From: Echiichthys vipera | Lineage: Eukaryota > Chordata > Actinopteri > Perciformes > Trachinidae | Length of the DNA stretch: 64,000 nt | Reading direction: 5' to 3' | Assembly (NCBI GenBank): GCA_963691815.1 | Contig: OY829663.1 | Span: forward strand, 3,165,023-3,229,022 | In this document: positions 22,158-34,060 of the stretch, piece after piece | How positions within the stretch are numbered: the stretch's first letter is position 1 | How the letters are laid out: each line of letters begins with the position of its first letter | The notes under the pieces: generated by a model | What the model was told of the DNA's origin: nothing | Databases searched by the model: none | The model's input: only the letters and a program-made list of their open reading frames with translations | Program-made: the position numbers and the translations under genes

Positions 22158-23470
22158 TGGTTGACGTTAGGCGTTGACCTTGAATGGTTGCGGTTAGGCA
22201 TTGACCTTGAATGGTTGAGGTTAGGCATTGACCTTGAATGGTTGAGGTTAGGCATTGACCTTGAAAGGTTGAGGTTAGGCATTGACCTTGAATGGTTAAA
22301 GTTAGATGGTTGAGGTTAGGCAATGACCTTGAATGGTTGAGGTTAGGCATTGACCTTGAAAGGTTGAGGTTAGGCATTGACCTTGAATGGTTAAAGTTAG
22401 ATGGTTGAGGTTAGGCAATGACCTTGAATGGTTAAAATTAGACGGTTGAGGTTAGACAATGAGCTTGAATGGTTAAAGTCAGATGATTGAGGTTAGGCAT
22501 TGACCTTGAATGGTTAAAGTTAGATGGTTGAGGTTAGGCATTGACCTTGAATGGTTAAAGTCAGATGGTTAAGGTTAGGCCTTGACCTTGAATGGTTTAG
22601 GTTAGAAGGTTGAGGTTAGGCCTTGACCTTGAATGGTTTAAGTCAGATGGTTGAGGTTAGGCGTTGACCTTGAATGGTTTAAGTCAGATGGTTGAGGTTA
22701 GGCGTTGACCTTGAATGGTTAAAGTTAGTTGAGGTTAGACATTGACCTTGAATGGTTAAAGTTACATGGTTAAGGTTAGGCATTGACCTTGAATGGTTAA
22801 AGTTAGATGGTTGAGGTTAGGCCTTGACCTTGAATGGTTAAAATTAGACGGTTGAGGTTAGGCCTTGACCTTGAATGGTTAAAGTTAGAGGGTTGAGGTT
22901 AGGCATTGACCTTGAATGGTTAAGGTTAGGCATTGACCTTGAATGGTTAAGGTTAGGCATTGACCTTGAATGGTTAAGGTTAGGCATTGACCTTGAATGG
23001 TTAAAGTTAGATGGTTGAGGTTAGGCCTTGACCTTGAATGGTTAAAATTAGACGGTTGAGGTTAGGCCTTGACCTTGAATGGTTAAAGTCAGACGGTTGA
23101 GGTTAGGCATTGACCTTGAATGGTTAAGGTTAGGCATTGACCTTGAATGGTTAAGGTTAGGCATTGACCTTGAATGGTTAAGGTTAGGCATTGACCTTGA
23201 ATGGTTAAGGTTAGGCATTGACCTTGAATGGTTTAAGTTAGACGGTTGAGGTTAGGCATTGACCTTGAATAGTTTGACAATCAAGGTTAGGCATTGACCT
23301 TGAATGGTTAAAGTTAGATGGTTGAGGTTAGGCCTTGACCTTGAATGGTTAAAATTAGACGGTTGAGGTTAGGCGTTGACCTTGAATGGTTAAAGTCAGA
23401 TGGTTGAGGTTAGACAATGACCTTAAATGGTTAAAGTTAGATGGTTGAGGTCAGGCATTGACCTTGAATA
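22158..23470. repeat. 27/41-bp minisatellite carrying TGACCTTGA in each unit
   Basis: About 1.3 kb of tandem units built from TGACCTTGAATGGTT followed by either GAGGTTAGGCAT (27-bp form) or AAAGTTAGATGG plus GAGGTTAGGCAT (about 41-bp form). By hand count about 35 units contain exactly TGACCTTGA, whose complement TCAAGGTCA is the extended half-site bound by NR5A (SF-1/LRH-1) and ERR nuclear receptors. At least two units have a changed core, near 22468 and 23427. It lies in intron 4 of crhr1. Confidence 0.95.
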
Positions 23471-24281
23471 GTTAACCTCCTGTAGATGTTATAATGTATT
23501 CACCGAAGCATCTCGAGCGAGCACCGGCAGCGGTGGCGGTCGAGGCCAGATCCAGAATGTCTCGATGAGGGAGAAAGAGTAGATGTGCTTCCAGCCGCTT
23601 CCATAAGGTTTTGTTTTTATATACATGAATAAAAAATAGATAATAACAATAGATACTGCAGTACGAGCGCCTCACAGTTATAAGGGCAGAACATTACTGT
23701 ACACTTTACACCTCTGTCGGCTTCTCTGCTCATTTCAACACCTCTCAGCAACAAAATGAGGCGTTTTAACGACAAGTGCATGTTTGATATGATCGTTACA
23801 GGGAACATTTTAAATTGCAACGCATTCGACAGCGGAGGTTTCTGTGAAGGGTTTGTCTATGAATTCAAAATTGCTTGATGACCCAGTCACCACAGAATGC
23901 AGAGATATAGGCCGAACAGGATGGGACCAATTACCGTTCCAGCCCACTGCACCGGTAACTGGTTTGCTGCCAGTGGAGACAAGGTAACAATCAATCCTGT
24001 GTCTGAACGTACTGCCGCTGTACAGAAGAAGCACAGATCCACTTCATCTATTTGAAAGCATTTTGCACAAACCACGTTTTGTTACATGACACAGCTCCAC
24101 AAACGATACTGTAAGTGTTTATTCTTATAGAGAAAATGTTTCAGTTGTCATAGAAACCAAATTATAACTAAAATGGAGGCGTATCTTCTCTTATTTGGAC
24201 ACAAATGCTGCTGTTAATACTACACACTAATAGGCTACTACCACTACTTCAACTAGGCCTACTTTAAATGTGTGATTGTAT

Positions 24282-24578
24282 TCATCTCATCTTCGGCCTC
24301 GGGGGCAGCAGCTTTAGCAGGGGACCCCAAACTTCCCTTTCCCGGGCCACATTAACCAGCTCTAACTGGGGGATCCTGAGGTGTTCCCAGGCCAGTGTGG
24401 AGATCTAATCTCTCCACCTGGTCCTGGGTCTTCCCCGAGGCCTCCTCCCAGCTGGACGTGCCTGGAACACCTCCCTAGGGAGGCGCCCAGGGTTCATCCT
24501 TACCAGATGATCCTGAACCACCTCAACTGGCTCCTTTCAACACAAAGGAGCAGCGGCTCTACTCCGAGTTCCTCACAC
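24282..24578 (-). mobile_element. LINE 3' end, family L1f copy 2
   Basis: A 5'-truncated copy of the LINE tail, missing about 18 bases of the usual TTATCCGGGGTCGGGTC block. It ends near TCCGAGTTCCTCAC. Confidence 0.8.
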
Positions 24579-24676
24579 CAAATCATTCATAAATGAATAT
24601 AATTCTGGATTAATAACATCCTTAGTTCCTGCCGATATTTATCAATATAGTTGCTGGATTTAAAAAAATATATATA

Positions 24677-26592
24677 TTAAAGGCTGAATATGGAGAATGA
24701 GCAGAACACTGCCATCTAGTGTCTCAAGATCGTCGTCGCAACAACAAAAAATGATTCCAGCAGTCTTGTTGCCAAGTTTGTCAGCGATCAGCCGGCTCTA
24801 TGTCCGAGATGAATCAAACAGGGAAACAACTAATTTGGACTAATCATCAGTCTTCAACTGGAGGCATTTCTTTGGGCGCTGTGTAATTGATAATATAGCT
24901 CTCAATTAAAAAAGATTCCTTGTTTCTGTAGCAACAACAGACAACCATGGCAACCCGCCACGCCAGCTGCTATTGGCTGTTATAATGTAAACAGAACGTG
25001 ACAGAAAGTCATAGAAAACATTAACCCTATGTCACGTAAAAGGCTGCGCCTCCTCGGAGAAGACCTCAGTGCTCTAATACCAGAAACAGGAGTGAGTGCT
25101 GAGTTTATAAAAATAAATTCTATGAGATTTGAGGAAGTACAAGTAACATTTCCATATTTCTTGATTAGAATAATGTCAAAAAGATGGCAGTGAGTGTGTG
25201 CGTAAGAGAGAGAAAGGACAAAGCCTTGGCTGTTTGTTTTGTTTCACAGAGCTAAACTAAAACGACAGGATATTAATGACAGAGAGAGGGACCGTTGTCA
25301 TAGTTCTGCATTACCTGGTGATTCAGTGAGGGAGAATAAAAGTGTATGGGTTCCTTTACCCACTTCTCCTCCTCCTCCTCCTTCTTAAAATAATTTTGCA
25401 TTAGCGCGTTAATAACGCTGAGAGGACAGCTGAAGAAAGACACAGGGACGTGGAGAGAAAGTGTTCTGCAGAGCGATTCAGTGACTGTAAGCAGTCACGC
25501 TGCTACATTAGCGTTAGCACTGCCAAGTTAGCGTTATCACTGCTGAGTTAGCGTCAGCACAGCTGAGTTAGCGTTAGCATTGCCATTAGAAGTGACTTAC
25601 CTGTCGATGAGAAGAAATGCCAGCTCCGAGTCGGTTTTTATCCCTAAAGAGGCTCCTAAGCTTCTCCATGCTGTGAACGCCAATCCCATATTTCTCCTGG
25701 TGCAGGGCCTTTTTTTGGTGCGACTGTTTGTTAGCTGCAGACCGTGGTGACCGTGGAGCTCCAGAGCGAACAGCCATGGCATGCTGGCAATGCTACAACC
25801 TCTCATGGAGGCGGTGTTACGGATGTCGTGTTACGGAGGAGGTGTTACGGAGGCGGTGTTACGGATGTCGTGTTACGGAGGAGGTGTTACGGAGGCGGTA
25901 TTACGGAGGCGGTGTTATGGAGGCTGTGTCACGGAGGCGGTATTACGGAGGCGGTGTTACGGAGGCTGTGTCACGGAGGCGGTATTACGGAGGCGGTGTT
26001 ACGGAGGCGGTGTTACGGAGGCTGTGTTACGGAGGCGGTGTTACAGAGGCGGTGTTACGGAGGCTGTGTCACGGAGGCGGTGTTACGGAGGCTGTGTTAC
26101 GGAGGCGGTGTTACGGAGGCGGTGTTACGGAGGCGGTGTTACGGAGGCGGTGTTACGGAGGCTGTGTTACTGAGGCGGTGTTACGGAGGCGGTGTTACGG
26201 AGGCGGTGTTACAGAGGCTGTGTTACGGAGGCGGTGTTACTGAGGCGCTGTTACCCAGCCGGTGTTACAGAGGCGAGGCTAAGCGCTAACCCGCTTGTGT
26301 CATAACAAAGACAAATTCGGCATTTACCCCACGGTGACTTCACTGTTGGCGATTTTCTTTGTAAATTTAATTATGGCTCCCCCCAGCCTATCTTTTGCAT
26401 ATTTCAGTTTATTTTATGTTATTACCGCTGTATTTGTGATAATGCTCCTTTAAAATATTAATTAATTACTAAATATATTTTTTTATGGAAAATAAATACT
26501 TTCATTCTTTCCCCCTTTAAAACGCCCTGAGGGTGAATTATATTTTAAACAATACTTTTAAACAATAAAGTTTCTACATATTCAACCTTTAA
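24677..26592 (+). mobile_element. family B element expanded by an internal minisatellite
   Basis: The left end TTAAAGGCTGAATATGGAGA at 24677 matches family B, as does the sequence up to about 24800, and weaker similarity continues near 24950-25015. A matching right end, with AAAACGCCCTGAGGGTG near 26519 and TATTCAACCTTTAA near 26579-26592, appears 1.9 kb downstream. I infer one element, longer than the 520-600 bp copies elsewhere. Between the ends are TTAGCGTTAGCA-type short repeats (25500-25580) and the 14-bp minisatellite. A minus-strand frame at 25586-25777 resembles nothing I know. Confidence 0.6.
25806..26275. repeat. 14-bp minisatellite
   Basis: About 33 units of GGAGGCGGTGTTAC with GGAGGCTGTGTCAC variants. 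Three units make 42 bases, so all three + frames stay open and give arginine/glycine-rich artefact proteins. It lies inside the 24677-26592 element. Confidence 0.95.
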
Positions 26593-27773
26593 GTCGTTTT
26601 TATAGTTTTATGTCAGAATGGTTCAAAGCCGTTGGCCGGTGGTGCCCGCTGATTGGCTGCCTACTGCCCAGCTGCAATTTGATTGGCTGCTTGCTGACCT
26701 CAGTTGCTAGGCGTTCGTAAACTGCCGTTGACGTGGATTATCTTCTACTGTGCTCGTTTAAAAGTCCGTTTTTTAGCAGAAATACTTTATATTAAACACC
26801 TCGGTGCCCACCAGCCGCTGGATAGTGTTATAAACGAAACATTTAATAAAAAAAAAGTACATTTATAGAGTTGTTCTCCCGGATAAAATCGCTAACGGCC
26901 GATGCTAACTGCTAGCTTGTCAGAAGAAAAGACGCTTTTTGGTTTGGGGGGTTTTTCTTCGCTTACCGTGTGAGCGAGTACTTCAGAGAGGACGGTACCT
27001 GGTCCAGAAGAGACTCTCAGGACCTCCAGCGTCCCCCTGAGAGGATTACCACGCATGAAAGCTGCAGGTGAGCACGGTAAATGGGTCTGAACCTAGCTAA
27101 CGTTAGCGCTAATGGCGGCGTTAGCGCTAATGGCGGCGTTAGCGAACATGACGGCGCTCTTACCGTAATGCCTGGAATATACAGGTACCGCAAAACCAGT
27201 GGGGGGCTGGTTTTTACCGTAGTCCGTTTCTAAAAGCAAGCAGGACAAAAGGTATGTGCCCAGTGCCCAGTCCAAACGTCACCAAGCTAAATAATGTTAA
27301 AATAAATAAATGTTAAATAGAGCTTCCTGTCAGATTGGGTAATTTCCCTGTTTTGCATCTGTCCAAAGTACGGTATTTTTATTATTTAGCATGGTAGTTG
27401 TCCACCTGAAAACCACAGTGCTACAGGTTACTACTACAACTACAGTTACTACCACAATTATGATGATAATAATAATAAAAATAACACTTTGTTTTCTTAT
27501 ATTTATCATTTATTATATGATTTGTCACATGAAATGGTCAAAAACATTGACACACGTTTGGTTTTTAGGACATTTAACATCAAATTAATGTAAAAAATAT
27601 TAATTCCACATGAGCTTTTTGTATAATAATAATTTCTACGCACATACACATGAGGAGCACTTTTCCAAAACGCTATAAATCCATTTTAATAGTTTTCAGG
27701 AAAATTAAATTTTTTACCCAGACCCACACATTTGGTTAATATTCAATGTATCTTGTCAAAATGTTTTTTATGG

Positions 27774-27895
27774 CTCAGTCTGAACATGTTGAACAGACGG
27801 ACGACACAAAAAACTCTCCCGCTTCAGAGCGCCGCCATGTTGGATTGCATAGAACGCTCACTGAGTTCTGATTGGTCGAGAGTTTTCATCAGTTT
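27774..27895 (+). repeat. flanking direct repeat F, left copy, with YY1-like site
   Basis: About 115 bases, from CAGTCTGAACATGTTGAAC to TTCTGATTGGTCGAGAG, recur at 28178-28280. The block GCGCCGCCATGTTGGAT fits the YY1 binding consensus. The two copies bracket the minisatellite at 27896-28175. Confidence 0.8.
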
Positions 27896-28175
27896 ATAAT
27901 CATTTTTTCACTTTTTTGTGGTGTTTTTTCATCTGTTTTTAATAGTTTTTGTGTTTTTTCATCTGTTTTTAATAGTTTTTGTGTATTTTCATCTGTTTTT
28001 AGTTGTTTTTGTGGTGTTTTCATCTTTTTTTAATCGTTTTTTTTCACTTTTTGTGGTGTTTTTCATCTGTTTTTAGTAATTTTGTCACATTTTGTGGTGT
28101 TTTTATCTGTTTTCAATCGTTTTTTTCACCTTTTGTGGTGTTTTTCATCTGTTTTTAGTCGTTTTTTTCACTTTT
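27896..28175. repeat. T-rich minisatellite, unit about 35-38 bp
   Basis: Units of the form TTTTTGTGGTGTTTTCATC followed by TGTTTTTAGTCG repeat about eight times. The complement resembles the units at 39010-39225 and 50010-50665. Confidence 0.9.
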
Positions 28176-28177
28176 AC

Positions 28178-28280
28178 TCAGTCTGAACATGTTGAACGGA
28201 CAGACGAGACAAAAAACTCTCCCGCTTCAGAGCGCCGCCATGTTGGATCGCATAGAACGGATTCTGATTGGTCGAGAGGA
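28178..28280 (+). repeat. flanking direct repeat F, right copy, with YY1-like site
   Basis: Second copy of the block described at 27774, with GCGCCGCCATGTTGGAT unchanged and a small deletion near the end. Confidence 0.8.
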
Positions 28281-29018
28281 CATATAGCATTTAGGCTAAA
28301 AATAGGTTTGGCGCTGGTCGCGGTTTGGAAAGGAACTGCATCTTGAGACCATTTTAAACAAGGAAATATAGATTTGGCATGAAACACTGATGAAGCAGTG
28401 AATAGGTTCTGTTTACAGCAAAGTGACAAACTCATTTTTTTTTATTTGTCTTTTATCTCGTTTTGGAAAAGAGCTCTTCATATATTTTTGAAATGTAAGG
28501 AGACAGACGAGGTTTCAGTTTGATCTCAGACGGACAAAGTGTAATTGAAAACAGAGGAAGTAGTAGTAGTCGTAGTAGCAGCAGTGTAAGTAGTATTAGG
28601 ACAATAATAAGTGGCTTTAGAGGAAGGAAAGGGCAGAACAGTGATTCCAGAGTGGGTCTTTAAAAGCCTGAGTGCATGGAGCTGCTGTCCTCAGATCCAG
28701 GGGGAGATTATTGCAGAGTTCAAATCCACCAGAGGAAAAGTCAGCTTCCCTTTTTAATCTGAGTCCTCGGTATAAAAAGAAGCTAAAGATCTGGGACGTA
28801 TTTCAGCCGCGGATCAGTTTCAAATCCCAAAGACAAATCCATGAAAAGATTTACGGACAAGTAAAATTATCTTCAATTGGATTGGGAAAAGGAGAGTGAT
28901 GCAAATTTACAGAGCTACAGATAGCATGAAAGGTCATGAACTGCACTCAAAACACATAGAATATATAAATATAGATATTAAATCTGCTAAATAACAAACC
29001 TGCTTTCACTCTGACCCT

Positions 29019-29355
29019 CATCTCATCTCATCTTCAACCTCTTATCCGGGTCGGGTCGCGGGGGCAGCAGCTCCAGCAGGGGACCCCAAACTTCCCTTTC
29101 CCGGGCCACATTAACCAGCTCTAACTGGGGGATCCTGAGGCGTTCCCAGGCCAGTGTGGAGATCTAATCCCTCCACCTGGTCCTGGGTCTTCCCCAAGGC
29201 CTCCTCCCAGCTGGACGTGCCTTGAACACCTCCCTAGGGAGGCGCCCAGGGTTCATCCTTACCAGATGATCCTGAACCACCTCAACTGGCTCCTTTCAAC
29301 GCAAAGGAGCAGCGGCTCTACTCCGAGTTCCTCACGGATGCTGAACTTCTCTCCC
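29019..29355 (-). mobile_element. LINE 3' end, family L1f copy 3 with target duplication
   Basis: A 5'-truncated LINE tail flanked by CACTCTGACCC on the left and CATTCTGACCC on the right, an 11-base target duplication with one mismatch. This marks a separate insertion event by target-primed reverse transcription. Confidence 0.8.
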
Positions 29356-29479
29356 TTCATTCTGACCCACAAAACGTTATTTAAAGGAAGTTTCCACATG
29401 CTTCAGTTCAGTAAAAATACTCATAAATACTACAAGTAAACACCCTGAATTGTGAAGTTTATGCATATATATATATATG

Positions 29480-30890
29480 TACAGTAAGTAACAGACGTGC
29501 GTACACCCTTGTGGAATATCACTTAAATGTCAAATGATTCAAAACAGACTCAGCTTACAGTACTTGCATTGTTTTTAAGTTGACAAGCAGAGTATTTCGG
29601 CTTACAAACCATCAAAAACAGAAACTTTAGACAGACTATACTGAAAATAGAGGCCTCAAAGTAGAAACGCAATGCAACAAAAGTGAACACACCTGTGACG
29701 TCTGACACACAAGTTAGAAAACCTGTGATCACAGAAACAAAGCTGAGCACACCTGTGATTTCCAGTTAGCCTAATTGCATGGACATCGTTATGAAAATAA
29801 CCTTTGGACCTTTGGGCTGTGTCCATCTGTGGAAGGTACAGGCCTAGCGTTCATCGCCTTCACGGAGGCCATGTCACTCCTGCTCGGCAGCCCCTTCTGG
29901 TCAGCGCTCTTCTTCCTCATGCTGCTCAACTTAGGACTCAGCACCATGTTTGGGACTATGGAGGGCATCCTCGCCCCACTCACTGACCGCTTCAAAACTC
30001 TGGCCAACAACAAGACCAAACTCACAATTTTCAGCTGCGTTATTGATCATGGCTGCGTTATTGATATTCATCATTGCTCCACATGGAAAAGAATCACCAG
30101 AGGAATTGAAACACCCGATTGTGCGACTTCACAAAGATGGAAAAGGACACAGGAAGATCTGAGACCAACTAGAAATCAGTGGAAACACAGTCGCAGCCGT
30201 AATCAGGAGGTAAAGAATGAGCCACATCCCCACTAATCAGAGCCGCAGTGGCCCTCCTCCTAAAATTATGCCGCGGACGGTACGCTGCTTGAACAATCTA
30301 GCTCTGAAAAACAGACGGGCAAGTGCCTCAGACTTGGCACAGGGGTTATCTGAGGTAATCAGAGTTTCTGTGACAGCTCAGACAGCTCAAAGTCATCCTC
30401 TGTGGACGGCAGCCAAGAAAAAAACCCTCGCTTGCTCTCGGGCACAAAACTGATTCAATTTTGCAAGGAACATGAAAATAAGCCTGATAAATATTGGGAG
30501 CACATTCTTTGATCAGATGCGACCAAGATAAATTTGTTCGGCCCAGATGGGGTCCAGCATGTGTGGCGTGAACCTTACCAGCACTACCGCAGTGAAGGCA
30601 TCGTCCCGACAGTGAAGCACGGGGGTGGTAGGGTGATGATGTGAGGCTGCATAAATGCATGTGGTTAAACCAAAATACTGCCGACACGATGACTCCCAGT
30701 CTCCAGAAGCTTGGCAGGAGAGGAATATTCCAGAATGACAATGATCCTTGAAGAGCACAAAAGTTCCTAAAGGAGGACAAAGTGAAAACTATGACCTGGC
30801 CAAGTAGGTCACCTGACTGGAATCCAACACATTTGGGTTGTTTTAAAGACAAGGTCGAGCAACACGACCTCTCCGGAAGAGTAGCTGAAA
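29480..30890 (+). mobile_element. Tc1-like transposon, decayed, 3'-truncated, carrying an SLC6 segment
   Basis: A Tc1-type left end begins with TACAGTAAGTAACAGACGTG. From about 30083 to 30885 the + strand encodes a Tc1 transposase broken by stops and frameshifts. Recognisable pieces are ELKHPIVRLHKDGKGHRKI, RSGPPPKIMPR, INLFGPDGVQHVW, PTVKHGGGRVMM, and the DDE-end block SRSPDWNP near 30811. A right inverted end is not visible, so the copy stops short. Between the left region and the transposase lies a 204-base SLC6 transporter segment (29835-30038) that does not belong to Tc1. The element is inactive. Confidence 0.85.
29835..30038 (+). pseudogene. SLC6 (NTT4/v7-3-like) transporter segment captured in Tc1
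   Basis: The 68-codon open stretch starts GTGLAFIAFTEAM and continues through SPFWSALFFLMLLNLGLSTM to a DRFKT block. These are TM7, TM8 and the following loop of sodium-coupled SLC6 transporters, closest from memory to the SLC6A15-SLC6A17 orphan/amino-acid subfamily (GTGLAFIAFTEAM, FFLMLINLGL). There are no stops in the frame. No upstream or downstream SLC6 exons are seen here. The sequence immediately 3' contains GCTGCGTTATTGAT twice (30034-30047 and 30052-30065), then enters the Tc1 transposase. It is likely a captured exon or cDNA piece, not a functional gene. Confidence 0.8.
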
Positions 30891-30924
30891 AAAAACATAG
30901 ACTGTATAAAAAATGATCGACTGT

Positions 30925-31312
30925 CGCTCAGACTCAAAAGAGCACTAACAAAGTCCAAACCTTCTTCCACCAATGACTAGACCAGGACCAGGCGCGGACG
31001 GACCAGCAATAACAAAGTCCAAACCAACTTCCACCAACGACTGTCACTCTAACGACGGTCGTTGGCACTTGGAGCACAAAGGGTTTCAGTGACATCATCG
31101 GCCTTGTGAGAGGTTAAATACCTGGATCTCCACACCAGTTAGTTGGACCAGTCCCAGGACCAGGACCAGCCTGGTCCTGGTCCAGTCCCAGCCTGGTCAG
31201 ATGCGTACATGAACTGATGAAGCCTCTTGGATGGGAGGTGAAACGTCTTCCTAGACAAACAACCAAGTCCAGTTGCTTTTGACTGAAATTGCTTTGAGGA
31301 TGATGTAGCCTC
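30925..31312 (+). repeat. interspersed repeat R2, copy 1
   Basis: This block matches 61548-61885 (reverse) and 61895-62142 (forward). Landmarks are GAGAGGTTAAATACCTGG, a CCAGTCCCAGGACCAGG-type variable run, and TGATGAAGCCTCTTGG followed by GTGAAACGTCTTCC. The last block is widespread in fish repeats. The class is not established. Confidence 0.75.
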
Positions 31313-31339
31313 TCCGTTGGGGTCCGTACTCGCCTCTGG

Positions 31340-31640
31340 GAGTTGCCATCTTGTCAGACTTTGACTCCGCCTCATTCCCTCTGACCAAAAAAGGGCATGT
31401 ATGTGACATTGGAGGGAGGGAGATACGTACGTCAGGCTGACGTTTACACCATTAGCAACATTAGCTCAACCGCCTAGGAGCTAGGCTAAGACAACATGCT
31501 GCTAGACAAATGGGAGTGGGAGTCAATGTTTAGATTTTTTTTGGGACCAGGACGGAATGGGAGTCACATGGCGCTCCGTGTCTCTAGCGGAGGCTCCGGG
31601 AGTCAAGTGCAGGCAGCCTTTATGATTTGAACCGTATTCA
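31340..31640 (-). repeat. interspersed repeat R1, copy 2
   Basis: Reverse-strand match to 8005-8310, directly abutting repeat R2. No coding capacity is seen. Confidence 0.7.
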
Positions 31641-33819
31641 ACACATTACCACGCCCATAGACTGTAAAACACCTACCCTCACTGCCCGAATCCTCCCGCG
31701 GCTCCAGATTAGCATCTAGCGCCATCGACAGTAGGCGAATTTACTGTATATTGCAAGTCATGGTGCAAGTCTGGCTATTTAATTAGCATAACAGAGCTTT
31801 ATCCCGTTAAGAAGGTGTGCAGCCTACGAGGTGTGTGTTATTGGTGTAAAAACATTAAGCTGCGAGCTCTGAATTAGCACGTTTATTTACCCGACTATTC
31901 GTTTACTTTCACTTCCTTTAGCTCTCACGGGACTGTGAATAAACCCTGTTCTGGTCTCATGCTTTACTCCCGGGAGGAGCTACACACCATGTATCTTATT
32001 ATTGTCGACATAACAAAATAAATCTCATGGACACATAATCATTTTGCCTCGTTTCTACACGGGAGAAGAAGAAAAAATCAGGTCTGAAGGTAGAAAAAGT
32101 CAAAAAGGAGTTAATCTTCCCGTAATTGATCAGACGCCGATGATGACGAGCTCCTCCATTTGTCTGGTGATTGCAGCGTGTTGTCTAACATATGTACGGA
32201 GGGAAGGACAGACGCTCGGGGGGCGTTGTCCAGACCGCTCAGCCACTAATTCGTGACAGGTGCCCGCGGCGCCGCACGCCCTCGTCTGGGTTCGTGACTC
32301 AGCCTGGCATTACTCTCTTTGTCGTCGCACACCCGGAAACCCCTTCACCATTCGTCGCTAAGCTTGACTTTCCCTTAATGGTGCCCAGAGGGAGGCCGTC
32401 GGGCTTTCATATGTATGAAAGTGTGCTGATGTGGACGCGCACTTCACCGACCGGCTGTGAGTCGTCCCCAGTCAAAGTGGATAAAGCCGGAGGAGGAAGA
32501 AGAGGAGGAGGAGGAGGAAGGGGGGGCAGTTTTATTTAGAGGAGTGCTCGCGGTCAGTGGGGTGGCAAAAACCCTCACCCCGACTCACCCTGCTGCTCAC
32601 TCACAGGGAACGCGATGCATCTTTTTGTTGAATGAGCCAGAGCACTCAGCAGCGGCGGCGGCGTTGGCGGCGTCATCCGTTGAATATTAATTCTTGAGAC
32701 AAGACGAGAACATCAAAGACAGAAGAGAGAAAAGGGAAAAGGGCTGCGATGAGGTTTGTGTGTTTTTGTTTTCCCGGACATGGAAAATAGATTATTCTTT
32801 CTCTCTTTAGAGCCCGTTCCAAAAAACCGACTGCGCGGTCCTCCGCAAACCCTGGAGGTGTCTGGTGCTGCGCTCAGAACCCAAACACACGGAGCCAGAA
32901 CACACACCCAGCACAAACACTGGCACCGCTTCCCCCTCAGTGCGTCCCGCCTGCAGCGTCTCAAGGGTTGTTCCAGTTTGGATGAAATGAACAAGTTTTT
33001 CTTTTAAACAAAATAATGAGGTGGCAGAAAACTTTCCCATGTTTTCAGAGCGCAGGTACAGCCGCGCACCTGAACGCTGCTCATGAACGTGTTGGAAAGC
33101 TGCAGTTACACGCCAGCTGTCAGGACCGATGAGCTGTGAGTGGACGGATTTTGTTTGCTCAAGAGTTACGCCAGGATTCATTCTGGAATATTTCAACCTG
33201 CTTTCAATGCAAATAAACTCGTTTCAAGGGGGTTTTCCTCACATCGGCCTTTTTGTTCTTTATTGCTGCAGCACTCTGGCTTCGTCTTTCTTGTTTCAGA
33301 GCGTTTCTGTGAACACACACATAATAATTGGGATTCCCGTTAAAATCAAGGTTGCAGAGCAGCAGATGTTTTGTCCCGGGAGGTTTTGGTGCTTTTCATT
33401 ACGCTAACGTGTCTCCTCGCTTCCCTCACTGGCGTCCAGGGCTGAAACGTTTACTCTAGTAACTCGCTTACAACGAAAAAATATCTCACGTGTTCTGCGG
33501 CCTGCTCAGCGCAGCCATCATTGTTCCACACGGACCGTTTTTGCGGATGCACGCCGCTACATCCGTGTTCAGTTGGCGCGTTAACGGAGGGTGAAGAAAC
33601 AGCCCGGGAAAGGCCGAGAACGTCCAAAGTTTGGGATCATTTTGCACTTAAAGAGAGGCCGACAACGTCATGGGTGGTTCAGCGTCTGAGCCGAAAGTAG
33701 CCTGTTGTTAACCCCGCTTCACCGTGCGCTGCTGCTTCGGGTTAACGACTGACCCGTTAACTGGCGAGTGCGTCTGTGGTTGCCGTAGTGACTGCAGATG
33801 TTAAAAACAGGAAGTGAGG

Positions 33820-33927
33820 GGCAGTCGGTGGAACAGGGGTTGGGGCAGTAGCCGCATGTAAATAGGCTGAAGGTCCTCGAGGCAGCGGCCGCAGGTTCGA
33901 CTCCGACCTGCGGCCCTTTGGTGCATG

Positions 33928-34018
<91 letters not shown>

Positions 34019-34060
34019 TTATTTCCTGTTTCTCTCATATTATAAAAGGCTTGAAAACTG
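33820..34060 (+). mobile_element. tRNA-type SINE with (CT)n expansion
   Basis: A B-box-like GGTTCGACTCCGACCTGCGG at 33894-33913 is followed by CCCTTTGGTGCATGTCTCCC, a body well known in fish SINEs. It then runs into an 85-base CT run (33931-34015) and a TTTCCTGTTTCTCTC tail. Confidence 0.7.

Noticed and set aside
25728..26289. Three overlapping arginine/glycine-rich + strand frames
   Set aside because: A 14-bp unit without stops keeps all frames open; there is no coding signal.
30346..30852. 168-codon minus-strand frame
   Set aside because: It is antisense to the Tc1 transposase region and is a shadow of it.
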